From assembly GCA_021234155.1 (NCBI GenBank), contig JAJEKV010000008.1, positions 18,265,570 to 18,329,569 on the forward strand: DNA of 64,000 nucleotides, written 5' to 3'. Shown piece by piece: positions 1 to 10,390 of the stretch. Position numbers and translations under genes: made by a program. A model generated the notes under the pieces. It was not told the origin of the DNA. It worked only from the letters and a program-made list of their open reading frames with translations, and did not search any database. This DNA is from Isoetes taiwanensis. Taxonomy: Eukaryota > Streptophyta > Lycopodiopsida > Isoetales > Isoetaceae. Position 1 is the first letter of the stretch, and every line of letters begins with the position of its first letter.

Positions 1-529
1 TTTGCACTTATCCCCTTCCGATTTTGCATATCATAAACATCCTTATTTGGCCCTCTTGCTCATGTAATCTCCCTTTTGTTCCTCGGTTTCTCCCTCTTTT
101 CTTGTTTGGAGTATTGTCGGGTTCTACTTCATTCCAAGTTAATTGCTTTTTCTCCTTGTTCTGAGGGTTGGGCGCCCTCTCCAAAGGCCTATATTCCTGC
201 GCAAAAGCATGCTTCCCCAGCTGGAGCACCTCTCAATGCTACCTGATCCCATCTACTAGATGAGGGATTTTGCTAGAGTACGCTAGAATAGTTACTTTGG
301 CTTTGCCCCCCTCGCACCCATATCCCTGTATTGTCGTCGCGACCAAAGACCACTTCCCCAGAGAACTCATTGCTTTATTAAGAATTCTTGTATGCAGCCT
401 TTCCCCGAATGTTGAAAAGCGTAACTGCGACCTCCTCACAGACCATTTTTCTCCTTTTGCACATCAAAGTTGTCCACCCAAGGGTAATAGGTGGCCTGCT
501 TTCTCCGCATCAAATAGTCTTTTCTTTCC
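1..529. other. Unassigned sequence, no gene recognised
   Basis: Only short open frames occur. The minus-strand frame at 8-229 is rich in Lys, Arg and Glu but matches no family I know. The stretch is C/T-rich on the plus strand and leads directly into the duplicated block that starts near 530. Confidence 0.4.
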
Positions 530-1146
530 AGGAGCCCCTTGACCTCCTCATTGCCAATCGAAGCACTATTATTTCAACAAAGCCGGAAGCCTGTGGAGGA
601 GCATCTTACTCCATAACATTGGTCATTAAACCACCTTAGGACTTCTTCACCGTATCCGGGATATTTGTGTAGTTTAAGTAGAATAGCACAATTTAAGTCA
701 AGGCTTCTAATCAATGAGGTTTAGTTCTTCCTTTCACCAAATCCATGAATCTACCTATATGATGTGTTATCACCGATTTGGCTTCTTGAGCCGCTGTTGC
801 ACCGGAGGAGCTTCTCCAACTCTAGGCCCTCAAGTTGTGCTGTGTAGCATTTGATTTTCCATTGCTTTTTCAGATTTTTCTTCTACCATAAAGCTTAAAT
901 TGCCTCATCTATAACCTTTGATTTCCTTTCTACTTTCCATATTTTTTTGGGATGAGGTTGGCCTGTGTCCCCATATTTCGGGAATAGTCAAAATACTCTC
1001 TTCCATCCCATGCCTCGGTCCGCTTGGGCGTACCAATATTAACCTAAAAGTGATCAATGGTCTCTGTGGGGGGTCATGCATTACCCATATGTATCCATCT
1101 CGCCTCGTGGGGGTCACAAAATACTACCCCATGAGTGCACAATGGT
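530..1146. repeat. Duplicated block A, copy 1
   Basis: This block recurs at 2094-2735 in the same order and orientation. Shared landmarks are the run around 'gtttaagtagaatagcac' (about 670 and 2224), 'ggagcttctccaactctagg' (about 805 and 2359), the T-run followed by 'gggatgaggttgg' (about 945 and 2500), and 'cttccatcccatgcct' (about 1000 and 2558). The copies differ by many small indels. Their minus strands carry a similar charged peptide, seen best in copy 2, so the block may descend from a transposon coding region. The family is unknown. Confidence 0.7.
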
Positions 1147-2094
1147 GTCCATACTAGACTAATTCTGTAGTCGTGCATCTGAAGCTAGCTTATCCCCCAC
1201 TACTCATGCTGTTCCAAAAGTGGAGGACACGATAGGTTTTTTAAGTTCTACCACGCCTGGGATCATCATCGTGATACCCCCCAATGACTAACTCCCAAAG
1301 ATAAACATACATTGGAAAAAGTGTTTAAACCCATGACCAAAATGTACATTTATTTTAGCATTATTAGTATATACCAACTCACCACACATCCTGCTGGGCA
1401 AAACTTTGCCTTATATATTGACTTTGTAGTGTGGATTTAATCCCGCCTTAGAAGTCTAGGTCCTAGGGCAAACCCCTAGTATGGCCTTTAGCCCCTACCT
1501 AATCCTAGTGTAGTCCCATTGTTTTTTATTACTTTGTTAAGGTCCATACTAGACTAATCTTGTACGCATCTAGCTAGTTTATCCCACTACCTTACAAGTA
1601 GCCTAAAGTGGAGACACGTAGGCTTGCCCACCACGCCGATCAATACCGCACACCCCAATAACCAACTCCCAAAGATAACACATTGGCAAGGTTTAAACCC
1701 ATGACCAAATGCACATTTATTTTGTTACTATTAAAGTATATACCAACTCGTCACACATCCGCTAAAGTAAAAACTTTTGCCTTACACTTTGTAGCAAGCG
1801 TGATTTCTAATCCCGCTCCTTTAGGAAGTCTAGGTCCTAGGTAAACTTTAGGCACCTTTTAGCCTCACCATCCTAGTGCTAAATGCAATATGTCCCATTG
1901 TTTTTATTACTTTGTTTGCTGGGTCCATACTAGACTTAATCTTGCATGCATCTAGCTAGCTTATCCCACTACCCAAGCGCTGTACCCAAAGTGAGGACAC
2001 GTATATATAGGGCTTTTAAGTTCTACCACGCCGGGATCATCATCGATACCCCCAATAACCAACTCCCCAAAGATAAACATACATTGGCAAGGTT
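1147..2094. repeat. Tandem array of ~390-bp unit B (about 2.5 copies)
   Basis: Three successive units start with 'gtccatactagac' at 1147, 1542 and 1923. The first two are about 395 and 381 bp. The third is cut after about 170-190 bp where block A copy 2 begins. Shared internal landmarks include 'tctagctag', 'accacgcc', 'caactcccaaagataa' and 'gtctaggtcctagg'. The units differ by scattered substitutions and indels. They code for nothing recognisable. Confidence 0.8.
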
Positions 2095-2735
2095 TGAACC
2101 TCTTGACCTTTTGGTGGTCGCCATCTGGCAATTATTTCAAACTACTGAAGCCTAGGAGGAGACGACGATTTGGGCGTTGAACCACCTTGTGGACTTCTTC
2201 AAATTACATCCAGAGATGTAGTAGTTTAAGTAGAATAGCACAATTTTTGCTTCTCGCGCTTCTAATTCAATGAGGTTTAGTCTTTCTTCACTCAAATCCA
2301 TGAATTCCATATCAGCACTGTGGTTATCACTGGATTTGCCTCTCTTGGAGCCAGCACCGAGGAGCTTCTCCAACTCTAGGCCCTAAGTTGTGCCGTGTAC
2401 ATTTGATTTCTTCCATTGCTTTTTTCAGATTTTTTCTTTTCACTACAAAGCTGGGCCTCTCAGAATCCCTTTGATTTCCTTTTCATTTCATATTTTTTTT
2501 GGGATGAGGTTGGTTCTGTGTCTATTATTTCGAATAGTCGGGTGTGTGTAAGTATTTCTCTTCCATCCCATGCCTTTGGTCCGCTTGGGGCAAGCAAAAG
2601 TATCAATGTGGTCGTGGGGGCCACATTACCCCGATGTATCCATCCCGCCCTCGTAGGTCACATGCATTACCCCATGAGTAGCGCATCGACCCCGTGGGGG
2701 CCGCCAGCCATTACCCCATGAGTATGCATACGACC
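2094..2735. repeat. Duplicated block A, copy 2
   Basis: Second copy of block A (see 530-1146). On the minus strand, 2373-2152 is open for 73 codons and reads as a charged peptide with an EEKLLGAGSKRGKSSD-like start and an acidic stretch. I do not recognise it; a gag-like transposon protein is one possibility. The equivalent frame in copy 1 is broken. Confidence 0.65.
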
Positions 2736-2929
2736 GTCTCAGGTCATGTATAACACCCTAGCAGTCATCAACATGGTCCGTAGGGCCGCTGCACTTCACC
2801 CCTTGATGCTGATCCTGGCGCGTATTTACCGGAGCTGATGAGCTTGCCCATCAAAGGTCAGCCAAGTTGTGATGTTTTCCCCAACTTCCTTCCTCTTATT
2901 GTCAGCTTTAGCTTCTTTCCGTAGCGTTT

Positions 2930-3893
2930 GATTGCGTTCTTTCTTTTTCTTCCCGGCATTTACAAGCTCTTGTGAAGGATTTGATGTCAAGTGCATGATA
3001 AATCACAATTTGTTTGCCTCTTTATCTTCCTCATTCTCCGTTGATTTTGTGATGTGTGAACTCGTACCTCACCCTTTCAAATTGGATTTGGCCGCTTTGA
3101 TATTCCTCGTAGGCTTCATCAAATCCTTTTTGTCTTATCCTCAGATCTTTCTTCCAAGCCTCATGGTCTTTTAATTTTGGCTTTATCTTTTCGCTTTTAT
3201 CTAGCAAATTCCCCGGGCCCTATTCTTGTTATTGATTCTTCCCCTTTTTTACCTTTTCTTTTAGGAGCAGTGGTTCTTTTTACTAAGGGGTATCGATTCC
3301 TATTTTCCTCAGACGAGCTCACCAGTTTGGAGTGGAGGTCTGCCTTTTTCTCCTCAAGTAATCCTATTTTCCTTCTTAGTGACTCGAGCTTCCCTTCACC
3401 GGGCCGCCGCTACTAGTGCTACTTACCGCCGCTGCTACTAGTGCTAATACTATGTCATTGGCCAAGCACGCTTCCTCGTGGGTGCTCGACGCGGTTGCGT
3501 TTTATCTTTCTCTTTTTTTTTTTCCTTTGCAGCTTTGTCCTCGGCGTTTCCCCATATTTTTTCACCGCTCCTAGTGAAGTTCTCGGTCGGCCACAGTGGC
3601 TTGATTCTTTTCGTGACGCTTATCCTCCCGGGCGTATCGCTGTTTTCTTTTTTCAAATTCTGGCTTATCTTTTTCTCTTGCTCTTTTGGCATGCTTGCAT
3701 TTCTATTTCTTGCAAGTGCTATCGCTTCCTGAAAGCTGGCCGCTAAAACTTCTTCGGTTATCCATAGCAACCAATACTCCAAACAATCACAACACAAGAA
3801 CTGACTTAGCCCAAGCGTGGCGCAGTAAGGATTTAATAAATAATCACATCTCGCCCCTTTGCTTAAAACTTTCGTGATCGTGGCTCCAAGCAA
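2930..3893 (-). pseudogene. Possible remnant of a charged, coiled-coil protein
   Basis: On the minus strand, 3893-3450 is open for 147 codons. It is rich in Lys, Glu and Arg in its second half and contains an EEVLAASFQEAIALARN stretch. Farther along the same strand, around 3410-3290, another frame reads as a heptad-like coiled coil (LESLRRKIGLLEEKKADLHS). This could be the residue of a transposon gag/ORF1-type protein or of a host coiled-coil gene. I recognise no domain, and the two parts are in different frames. The call rests on composition only. Confidence 0.2.
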
Positions 3894-5100
3894 TGTGATG
3901 TCCTAAACTCTCAATGCTAATCAATCCAAAATAGAGACATGGATTTGCTATCTTAACCCAGTAAAATCAATCGTAGTGCTCCCTCTCGATGGGGCTTTCA
4001 AATTTTCAATCCGGACACGGAGCTTATTCGGTACCCAAAGTATGACAAAACCGGACTCTAACGAACGCTTAGAATGCAGCGAAACACCTAACCGCTAAGA
4101 AACCGGCCAGGCTCTTAGTAATCAAACAAAAACTCATCAATCGACAGTGCAAATAAAGAAACCGCGCTAGGGAAGGGTACGGAGGGGGCGGAAGGCTGCT
4201 GTAAAGGAAGACGTCGGCCGTTAGGCCAAGCAATCTAGGTGGCATCTTCCCATTGGTTCTGGGGAGTTTCCCTGCGAAATTCAATAATACGCTGCGGAAA
4301 AACTTAGGCGGAAATCTGGAAGTGGAGTTGACGGGAAATGAAGGGCAATGAAAAGGGGGAGAAGAAGGGGAAGGCTACGGGCGCCAGCTCAGCATGGAGG
4401 GAATGGGAATCTGGACCCGAGAGGGGAATTAGGGTTCATCTGGGAATTAAAGTCTTATATGGTGGGTGAGCCGGCAACTGTGAACTCCAAATATAACTAG
4501 TATGTGGCCTGAGGTATCTAACAAGAAAACATGAAGCATCGATAGCGCACACCTAACTCGAAAACCAAAAAGAAGGCACTCCAAACAGCTCAAGGGAAGG
4601 ACGCCGACGCTGAAGCTAATCTACGAATACACCATGTGGGTACCCACAAACCAAGAAATGCAAGCACAAGGACAAGAGAAGAACGCCGTGACGCCAAAAT
4701 TAATCCACGAATAATACCCATGCAAGCATCGACGGGTGAGAGGGAACCACTCCATGGGAAACCTCGAGAGGGTTACAAGATAGATCATACAACACGCGAC
4801 TCACCCCCAAAAGGATCCATCACAACCCAAGAAATCAAACCAAACTCACCTCGCAAAACCAAGACCAAACCAGGACTGGGACCGCCAGATGCTAGATACC
4901 AAAGATGTAATCATACTCTAACCACACTTCCACCCCAATGGTCCCAACTTTCCCTCCTAACCGAGGTCAAAGGAAGTGGACCTTCTCCCTTTGATCGCTT
5001 AAGTCACCAAACTAAGATCCAGTTATGCCAATATACCTTCCACCTCAAGAGGGGGCGCTGTAACATGTTAAGGTGGGGACAAACGCCACCAAACTTATGA
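3894..5100. other. Unassigned sequence with a 154-codon open frame
   Basis: The plus-strand frame 4636-5100 is rich in Thr, Pro, Arg and Lys and has no recognisable domain. A phrase is repeated loosely at about 4600-4675 and 4685-4730 (gacgc, taat, acgaat, accatg). Near 4420, 'ggggaattagggttca' matches the phrase at which the 18S rRNA copy starts near 5466. I see no gene I can name. Confidence 0.3.
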
Positions 5101-5465
5101 CCTAAGGGACGCCACTTGCCCTCCACACATATGAGGAGGGGCTGAAATGCTAAGGACTTAAGCTTGTACTACCCTTTTTTCACTTGCCCCTTAACCCCCG
5201 ATGCATGCAAGCCCTTGCCCCTCTAATGTCATGCACGCATACATGTACCTGAAAAGAAAAGGACACAAGGCACAAGGAAGGTAAGTACCTCGAATTCCAA
5301 AGACCCCCATATATACATCATAGAGCCTCCAAAACATGGCTAATAATGGGAAATATGTTGAGTAAAAATGACCCCATAAGGTGTCCATGGGAAACACCCT
5401 TCCCAAGGGGGGGCAAGGAGGTCACTACCCACCTTATAATTTTCATTTTTCGTGACTTTTTTTTC
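5048..5465 (+). other. Possible LTR start after a purine tract (weak)
   Basis: A short purine-rich tract ('aagaggggg', 5046-5054) is followed by 'gctgtaacatgttaagg', which looks like a polypurine tract followed by a TG-starting LTR. No partner LTR, no target duplication and no upstream pol are visible. The rest, up to the 18S start, has no coding signal. Confidence 0.15.
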
Positions 5466-5998
5466 GTGGGAATTAGGGTTCATTCCTGAGAGGGATTTAA
5501 GAGACGGCTACTACATCCAAGGAAGGCAGCTAGTGACGCTAAATTACCCAATCCCGACACGGGAGGTAGTGACACAAATAACAATACCTGGCCTTCCTAC
5601 AAGTTTTTGCAATTGAATGAGTACAATCTAAACTCTTTAACGAGGATCCATTGAGGGCAAGTCCTGTGCCAAAGAAATTGCTGTAATCTCCGTGCCTCCA
5701 ATAGCGATATTTGCTGTTGCGCTTAAAAGCTCAGAGGTTGATCTCTGGGTGGATGCATCATCCGCCTCTGGGGTGTGTGTAATCGGTATTTCACCTCTAG
5801 CCATGCATGCTTGTCCGGCCTTACTTATCGGGACGCCGAATAAGCGTCATACTTTGAAAAATTAGAGTGCTCAAAGTAAGCTGCTCAGCTACACATGTTA
5901 GCATGGAATAACGTGATGGGGACCCCTGCCCTTTCCGCTGGTCTCTGACCGAGTAATGATTAATAGGGACAGCTTGGGGCATTCAGATTTCATTGTCG

Positions 5999-6030
<32 letters not shown>

Positions 6031-6872
6031 CACTAAAGCATTTGCCAAAGATGTTTTCTATTAATCAAGAACGAAGTTGGGGCTCAAGACGCATCGATAC
6101 TCATTCCTAGTTCCAACCATAAATCCAGTGCCGACTAGGATCAGCGGATGTTACTTCCATGACTTCGCCAAAGACCTCGCGAGAAATCAAAGTTTTGGGT
6201 TCCGGGGGGATGGTCGCAAGGTCAAACTTAAAGGGAATTGATCAAGGGCACCACTGTGAGGGAGCTCAAGGGCTTAATTTGACCCAACACCTGGAAACTT
6301 ACCAGATCCGCATATAGTAAGGATTGGATGATTGAGAGCTCTTTCGATTCTATGGGTATGGTGGTGCACACGCCTTGTTGGTGGAGTGATTTGTCTCGTT
6401 AATTCCGGGATAACGCAATCTAGACCTCAAATTTAATCCGGGGCTACGCTGGTTAGTCTCCTTTGGCGCCACTTCTTAGGAGGGACTATTCGCCTAGCTG
6501 ATGTGGAAGTTTGAGGCACAATGTGTCCTGTGATGCCCTTAGATGTTCCTCACGACGCTGGCCACATAATCGATGAATTCAAGGAGTGCATGCCCGGGTT
6601 TCATAGGCTCGGCAATCTTTGAAATTTCATCGCGATGGGATAGATCATTGTACTATTGATTCAAATGAGAATTCTAGGTAAGCGCCAGAATATCACCATG
6701 TTGACTACGCCCCCCGCCTTTGTAATATCAATCACCGCCGCCCTACCCCATTGAATGGTCCAGTTGAAGGTTCGATTGCCCTCGGTTTACGTTCACCGGC
6801 AAGTAGTGACGCAGGTGATATTCATTGAACCTTATCATTTAGGAGGAAGGAGAAGTCGAATAAGGTATCGCT
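5466..6872 (+). rRNA. Degenerate 18S rRNA fragment (pseudogene)
   Basis: The sequence follows the nuclear small-subunit rRNA from about nucleotide 360 of the mature molecule to within a few tens of bases of its 3' end. Clear landmarks are 'cggctactacatccaagga' (5505), 'gaggatccattgagggcaag' (5641), the near-universal block 'gtgaaattcttggatttatg' (6000), 'taatcaagaacgaagttgg' (6062), 'gtgatgcccttagatgttc' (6530) and 'gaaccttatcattta' (6827). The block at 6000 is the eukaryotic nuclear type, not plastid or mitochondrial. Many single-base losses and substitutions hit positions that are invariant in working rRNA, and the first ~360 nt are missing. It is therefore a dispersed rDNA pseudogene, not part of an rDNA array. 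Its 3' end lies within a few bases of a PPR fragment. Confidence 0.93.
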
Positions 6873-7490
6873 AATGCTCATAAGCAAGGGTATAACATAT
6901 TTCCCTCTACTAAAACCCATTAGATGCAATAATGTGGTTTTAGAGCAGGGACAGTGGGTTATGCGGAGCCTTACATGAGATACCACGAAAGCATGCGCAG
7001 AATTCATTCACTAGATAAATCTATATTTTCTACTGCATGTGGGCAAGATAGGTTCTATGTTTTTCAAAGCAAGTGCTTTCATGAACAAAATCATCAAGGA
7101 TGAGATCCAATATGACTTTGTATTACGTATTCAAAATGTGGGAGCTTGGGTAGTTAGCATGGAGGGTTTTGAGGGGAATGCCAAATCAAACTGCTACCGG
7201 GGTATGATGATTGCAGATATGCCCAACAAGATGAAGGTGGCATGTTCTTGAATGTTATGAATGCAAAGATGCAAGGAATACAAAACAATAAACAAATTCT
7301 TTAGAACTAAATAAGAGTGGTTTATCGCTTATACCCGATATTGTTTTTACCAAATAATTTTGTAGATATGTATGCTAGATGTGGAAATCTAGAGGAGGCT
7401 AGTCGACCTTGCCACAATGTTGAATCGAGATATATCATCATGGGGTGTAATGATTGCAAGATATCCCCAAATTGGTGACATCAGAGACAC
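6872..7490 (+). pseudogene. Pentatricopeptide repeat (PPR, PLS class) fragment
   Basis: Several frames joined by shifts read as consecutive PPR motifs. 'GITYFPLLKPIRCNNVVLEQG' (about 6889-6950, one residue beyond the core) matches the F-LLKAC-(N)-LEQG segment of plant PPRs. 'NVGAWVVSMEGFEGN' (about 7135-7180) matches RNVVSW-MI-GF-QNG. 'VDMYARCGNLEEA' (7366-7404) followed by 'NRDISSWGVMIARYPQIGD' (about 7423-7480) is the most diagnostic part. PPR proteins bind organellar RNA and act in editing, splicing or stability. This copy has stops (around 6970 and 7010) and frameshifts, lacks both ends, and is not functional. It begins where the 18S copy ends. Confidence 0.8.
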
Positions 7491-8310
7491 GTAGGGTTGC
7501 CGTATATAGACTTTGCAAATATAGTGTAATACTGCATCGCATCATATAGCCTTCAATGGCATTCCCATCGATTTTAAACTATGACTTCTAAGCCATATCA
7601 CCTCCTCGCCATGGAGGGTAAACCCTCCTCGTAAGGCAAAGACCTTGTTTTGTTTACTCTTATTTAAGTTGGATAATTATTCATCCTTATATTTAATTTA
7701 ACTTAGAGCCCTTTTAAGAGAACAATTTAAAAAGTATTATGGTTAATGTTGACCTTCCATTGCTAAGTACAAGTATCGAGAAAACTATATCACACTAAAT
7801 ATAATAATTTTCTTCTCTTTGGTAGTCAACAATTTGAAGATATATTCTTTAAGATCTATGCTTTGGAGAATATTTGGCCCTTGATATGTGCACATGATGG
7901 CGAGAGCACCTCATCTTTTATGATCCAACATGAATAAAACTGCAAATTGTAATCCACTGAATTCTTGATGTGGAAAGGGATTGGGTTATCAATAGTGAAC
8001 ACACATGTAAGAGATCGTGCAATATGTGTAGGTCTCTATATAGTGCCAAATCTTCTTTTGTTTATACGTGCTTCCACAAGGTTGGAAACATTTTTTAGGC
8101 CTATATATAATGCCACATAACTAGAGTTTTAGAAACACAAGTGTTGCCAAGCAAAGAAAATGTTTACTGTGCCATCGAAGGCCAAGTGCATAAGTCAACA
8201 AATAACAAAGTGAGAGAGATGCCTCAACCGAAAGGGGTACACAAATATGAGGACCACTTATAATAGAATGAGCAAGATGCAACCTAATCCTTTGGTAATA
8301 GTGACTAGGA
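7491..8310. other. Unassigned AT-rich spacer
   Basis: I see no coding signal, RNA gene or repeat in this stretch. It separates the PPR pseudogene from a LINE remnant. Confidence 0.4.
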
Positions 8311-8319
8311 AGTTTGGAA

Positions 8320-9800
8320 CCTGAAATTCAATGGGAAAGTTTTCCAATGCAAAGCAGCATGGCATACGACATGCACCACACTTATTAGGCAGAAACCCAA
8401 GATAAGGAATTTTTGGTGGAATATAGACAGGCGTGATTCATTGCCTTCTCTTGGCGTTGAGACATGGTAGGTATCATTGATGCACTCGTTGCTGTGAAGT
8501 CCTGTGCCAAAGGTTGGGGTCGTGAGTGAGCTTCTGTTAATCGGAGCCTTATGTTGGCTCTTTAGCAACAATTTGAAGCATGCAAGTCTATTGCCCATTA
8601 GATTGTCATGTGAAGGAGCTAATTTGTGTAGCATTCGGCAGTTGGAATCTGAAGAGGTGCACTTTGCTCGCATCAAAGCTGGGTTGCAATGATTCAAGGA
8701 GGGAGATCCATGAACAAGTTTTTTCTTTAGAGCTGCCCAAATAAGAAAGCTAGTTGCATCTCTCTGGTCTTTTTAGATTTAGAATGCCCTCGTTCTTTTC
8801 TATCCAACTGAGCTAAGAAGCTATTTGCACAATCATTTATCTACTTTCTTCACTACTCATCGTTTTCCTTTTGGTCTGATTTCAAGAGGCTTTGCTTGCT
8901 AAGATTCATTCTATAGTCTTTGATGAGCAAAGGGCCACTTTCGAGGTTGAGATGAGTCAGAACAATTTAGCTAGGGCCACCGTTCTTCTCAAGAGGAAAA
9001 AATGTCCTGGTCTTAATGGTATTCTGGTGGAATTTTTCCAAGAGTATTGGGACTGGCTTAGTGCAGATGTGTATGATGCTTTCCATAATTTTAAAAGGCA
9101 GAGGCACCTGGATAAAGTTCTCAACTCCAGTTGTATTTTCGTTATTCCGAAATGTAAGGATCCCTCCTCCATTTCAAATTGGCGGCTCATTACCTTGTCG
9201 TCCCCAGCGTATAAGATCTTTGCTAAATCTTTTGCTTGGAAGCTTCATGGTGTGCTTGCCGATTCCATCAACTTCTGGTATCTTTGTAGGATGACAAAAG
9301 TGTACTGCCCTGTGGACCTTCAAATCTCTAATGTCATCTAAAGTGGTTGCATTTTCATGGAAGGTTCTTCCTCATGGTAAGGCAACTAGGCTTCTGAGCA
9401 TTCTGGTTGGCATACACTTTTTGTCTGGAGATGCATGGGATGCTATTATTAAGGGATTGGAAAAGCATTTGTTCTGGAGGTCTACGACTAAATTATCTAT
9501 AGCTGGCCATGTAACTGTAGCCAAGCGAGTTCTCAGCAGTACACATGTCTATATGGCATCCATCTTGCTAGCACCACAGACAAAGATGCAACTGTTCGCA
9601 CTGTTAGGAACTTTATTTTGGATGACACTGAAGAAGGAGTTGATGTTTGGGTGCTTATGTATAGAGTGGAAGTATGGGGATAGCGATATCACTTACTATC
9701 TAGGGTGACTTGAAACGGGTACAGAAAGCCTTTCTGACCCGAGCATTTGTAGTCAAGTCCACAATTCCATATCAATTTGTTTTGCAAGAGACCAATTTTT
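8320..9800 (+). mobile_element. L1-like LINE remnant (A), joined to a second LINE
   Basis: Reading across frames gives the middle of a non-LTR retrotransposon ORF2. Near 8640-8740 'EEVHFARIKAGLQ' followed by 'FKEGDP' is the linker before the RT of plant L1 elements (W-x-EGD-NTKFFH). From 8950 to 9250 comes RT fingers/palm ('KKCPGLNGILVEFFQEYWD', 'IPKCKDPSSISNWRLITLSS'). The YADD catalytic segment is absent, because the frame jumps from about 9255 to a post-RT region at 9340-9600 ('ATRLLSI', 'TTKLSIAGHVTVAKRVLSS'). From about 9640 the sequence changes to the LINE family seen at 25.8 kb (a VEVWG-like motif, then QKAFLTRA and IPYQFVLQET). So it is a mosaic of two LINEs, and it is dead. Confidence 0.8.
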
Positions 9801-9804
9801 ATGT

Positions 9805-10390
9805 ACTTATGGGAGTTTGGTCTCTTTAACAACACAGAATTAATACTTGAACATGAATACAATGGATCATTTAATAATCTGGATCATATATAGGCAATTG
9901 TTATGGCACTTAACTACCCAACTGGATCCAACTCTGAAAGGCTATACAAGCAAAGCTATAAACAATGGCAATGATCAATACTGCTACACTGTAGCCTCCG
10001 ATTAAGAGAAAATATATTGGTTTAAGGATACAAAATATAGTATCAGTTTTCAATATGAATTGAGACCTCTATTTGCAGATCTCCACGCACAGTCTAGTTT
10101 GACCCCCGTCCACCTTTTCTGCAATACCTCTCAAATTGTAAGAAGTTACAAGAGGTGCTACCTCAATTCTAAAACTAGACTCCGAGGGCTTTCCAGACCC
10201 TCCTCAAAATAGATATTGCCCTTTTTAATAACAATAGGCTTTTAGAGGGATTATCCCTTATTACGTCTTGCCATCTTTATTATATTCTTAAGCAACATTG
10301 AGGGAATAGTTAGCTTTGCCTTAACTATATAGCACTTCCACTGTGGACCACTCCCCCGTGCTTGTACCATAACAACCCTTCTCAGGTCAT
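9805..10390 (+). mobile_element. Gypsy LTR-like fragment, copy 1
   Basis: This stretch matches the reverse complement of 17225-17930, where it lies directly downstream of a minus-strand gypsy integrase. It is therefore best read as the LTR or 3' region of that element. Landmarks are 'cacagaattaatacttgaac' (9834), the 'ctactgtagcctccgatta'-like segment (about 9985), 'gagacctctatttgcagatc' (10061) and 'cgtgcttgtaccataac' (about 10357). No pol remnant or target duplication adjoins this copy. It starts abruptly next to LINE sequence. Confidence 0.6.

Noticed and set aside
3450-3893. 147-codon minus-strand frame as a confident gene
   Set aside because: No recognised domain, no splice or start support, and the surrounding sequence is duplicated and decayed; kept only as a low-confidence remnant.
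4636-5100. 154-codon frame as a gene
   Set aside because: Low-complexity Thr/Pro/Lys/Arg peptide without family resemblance, no promoter or splice context.
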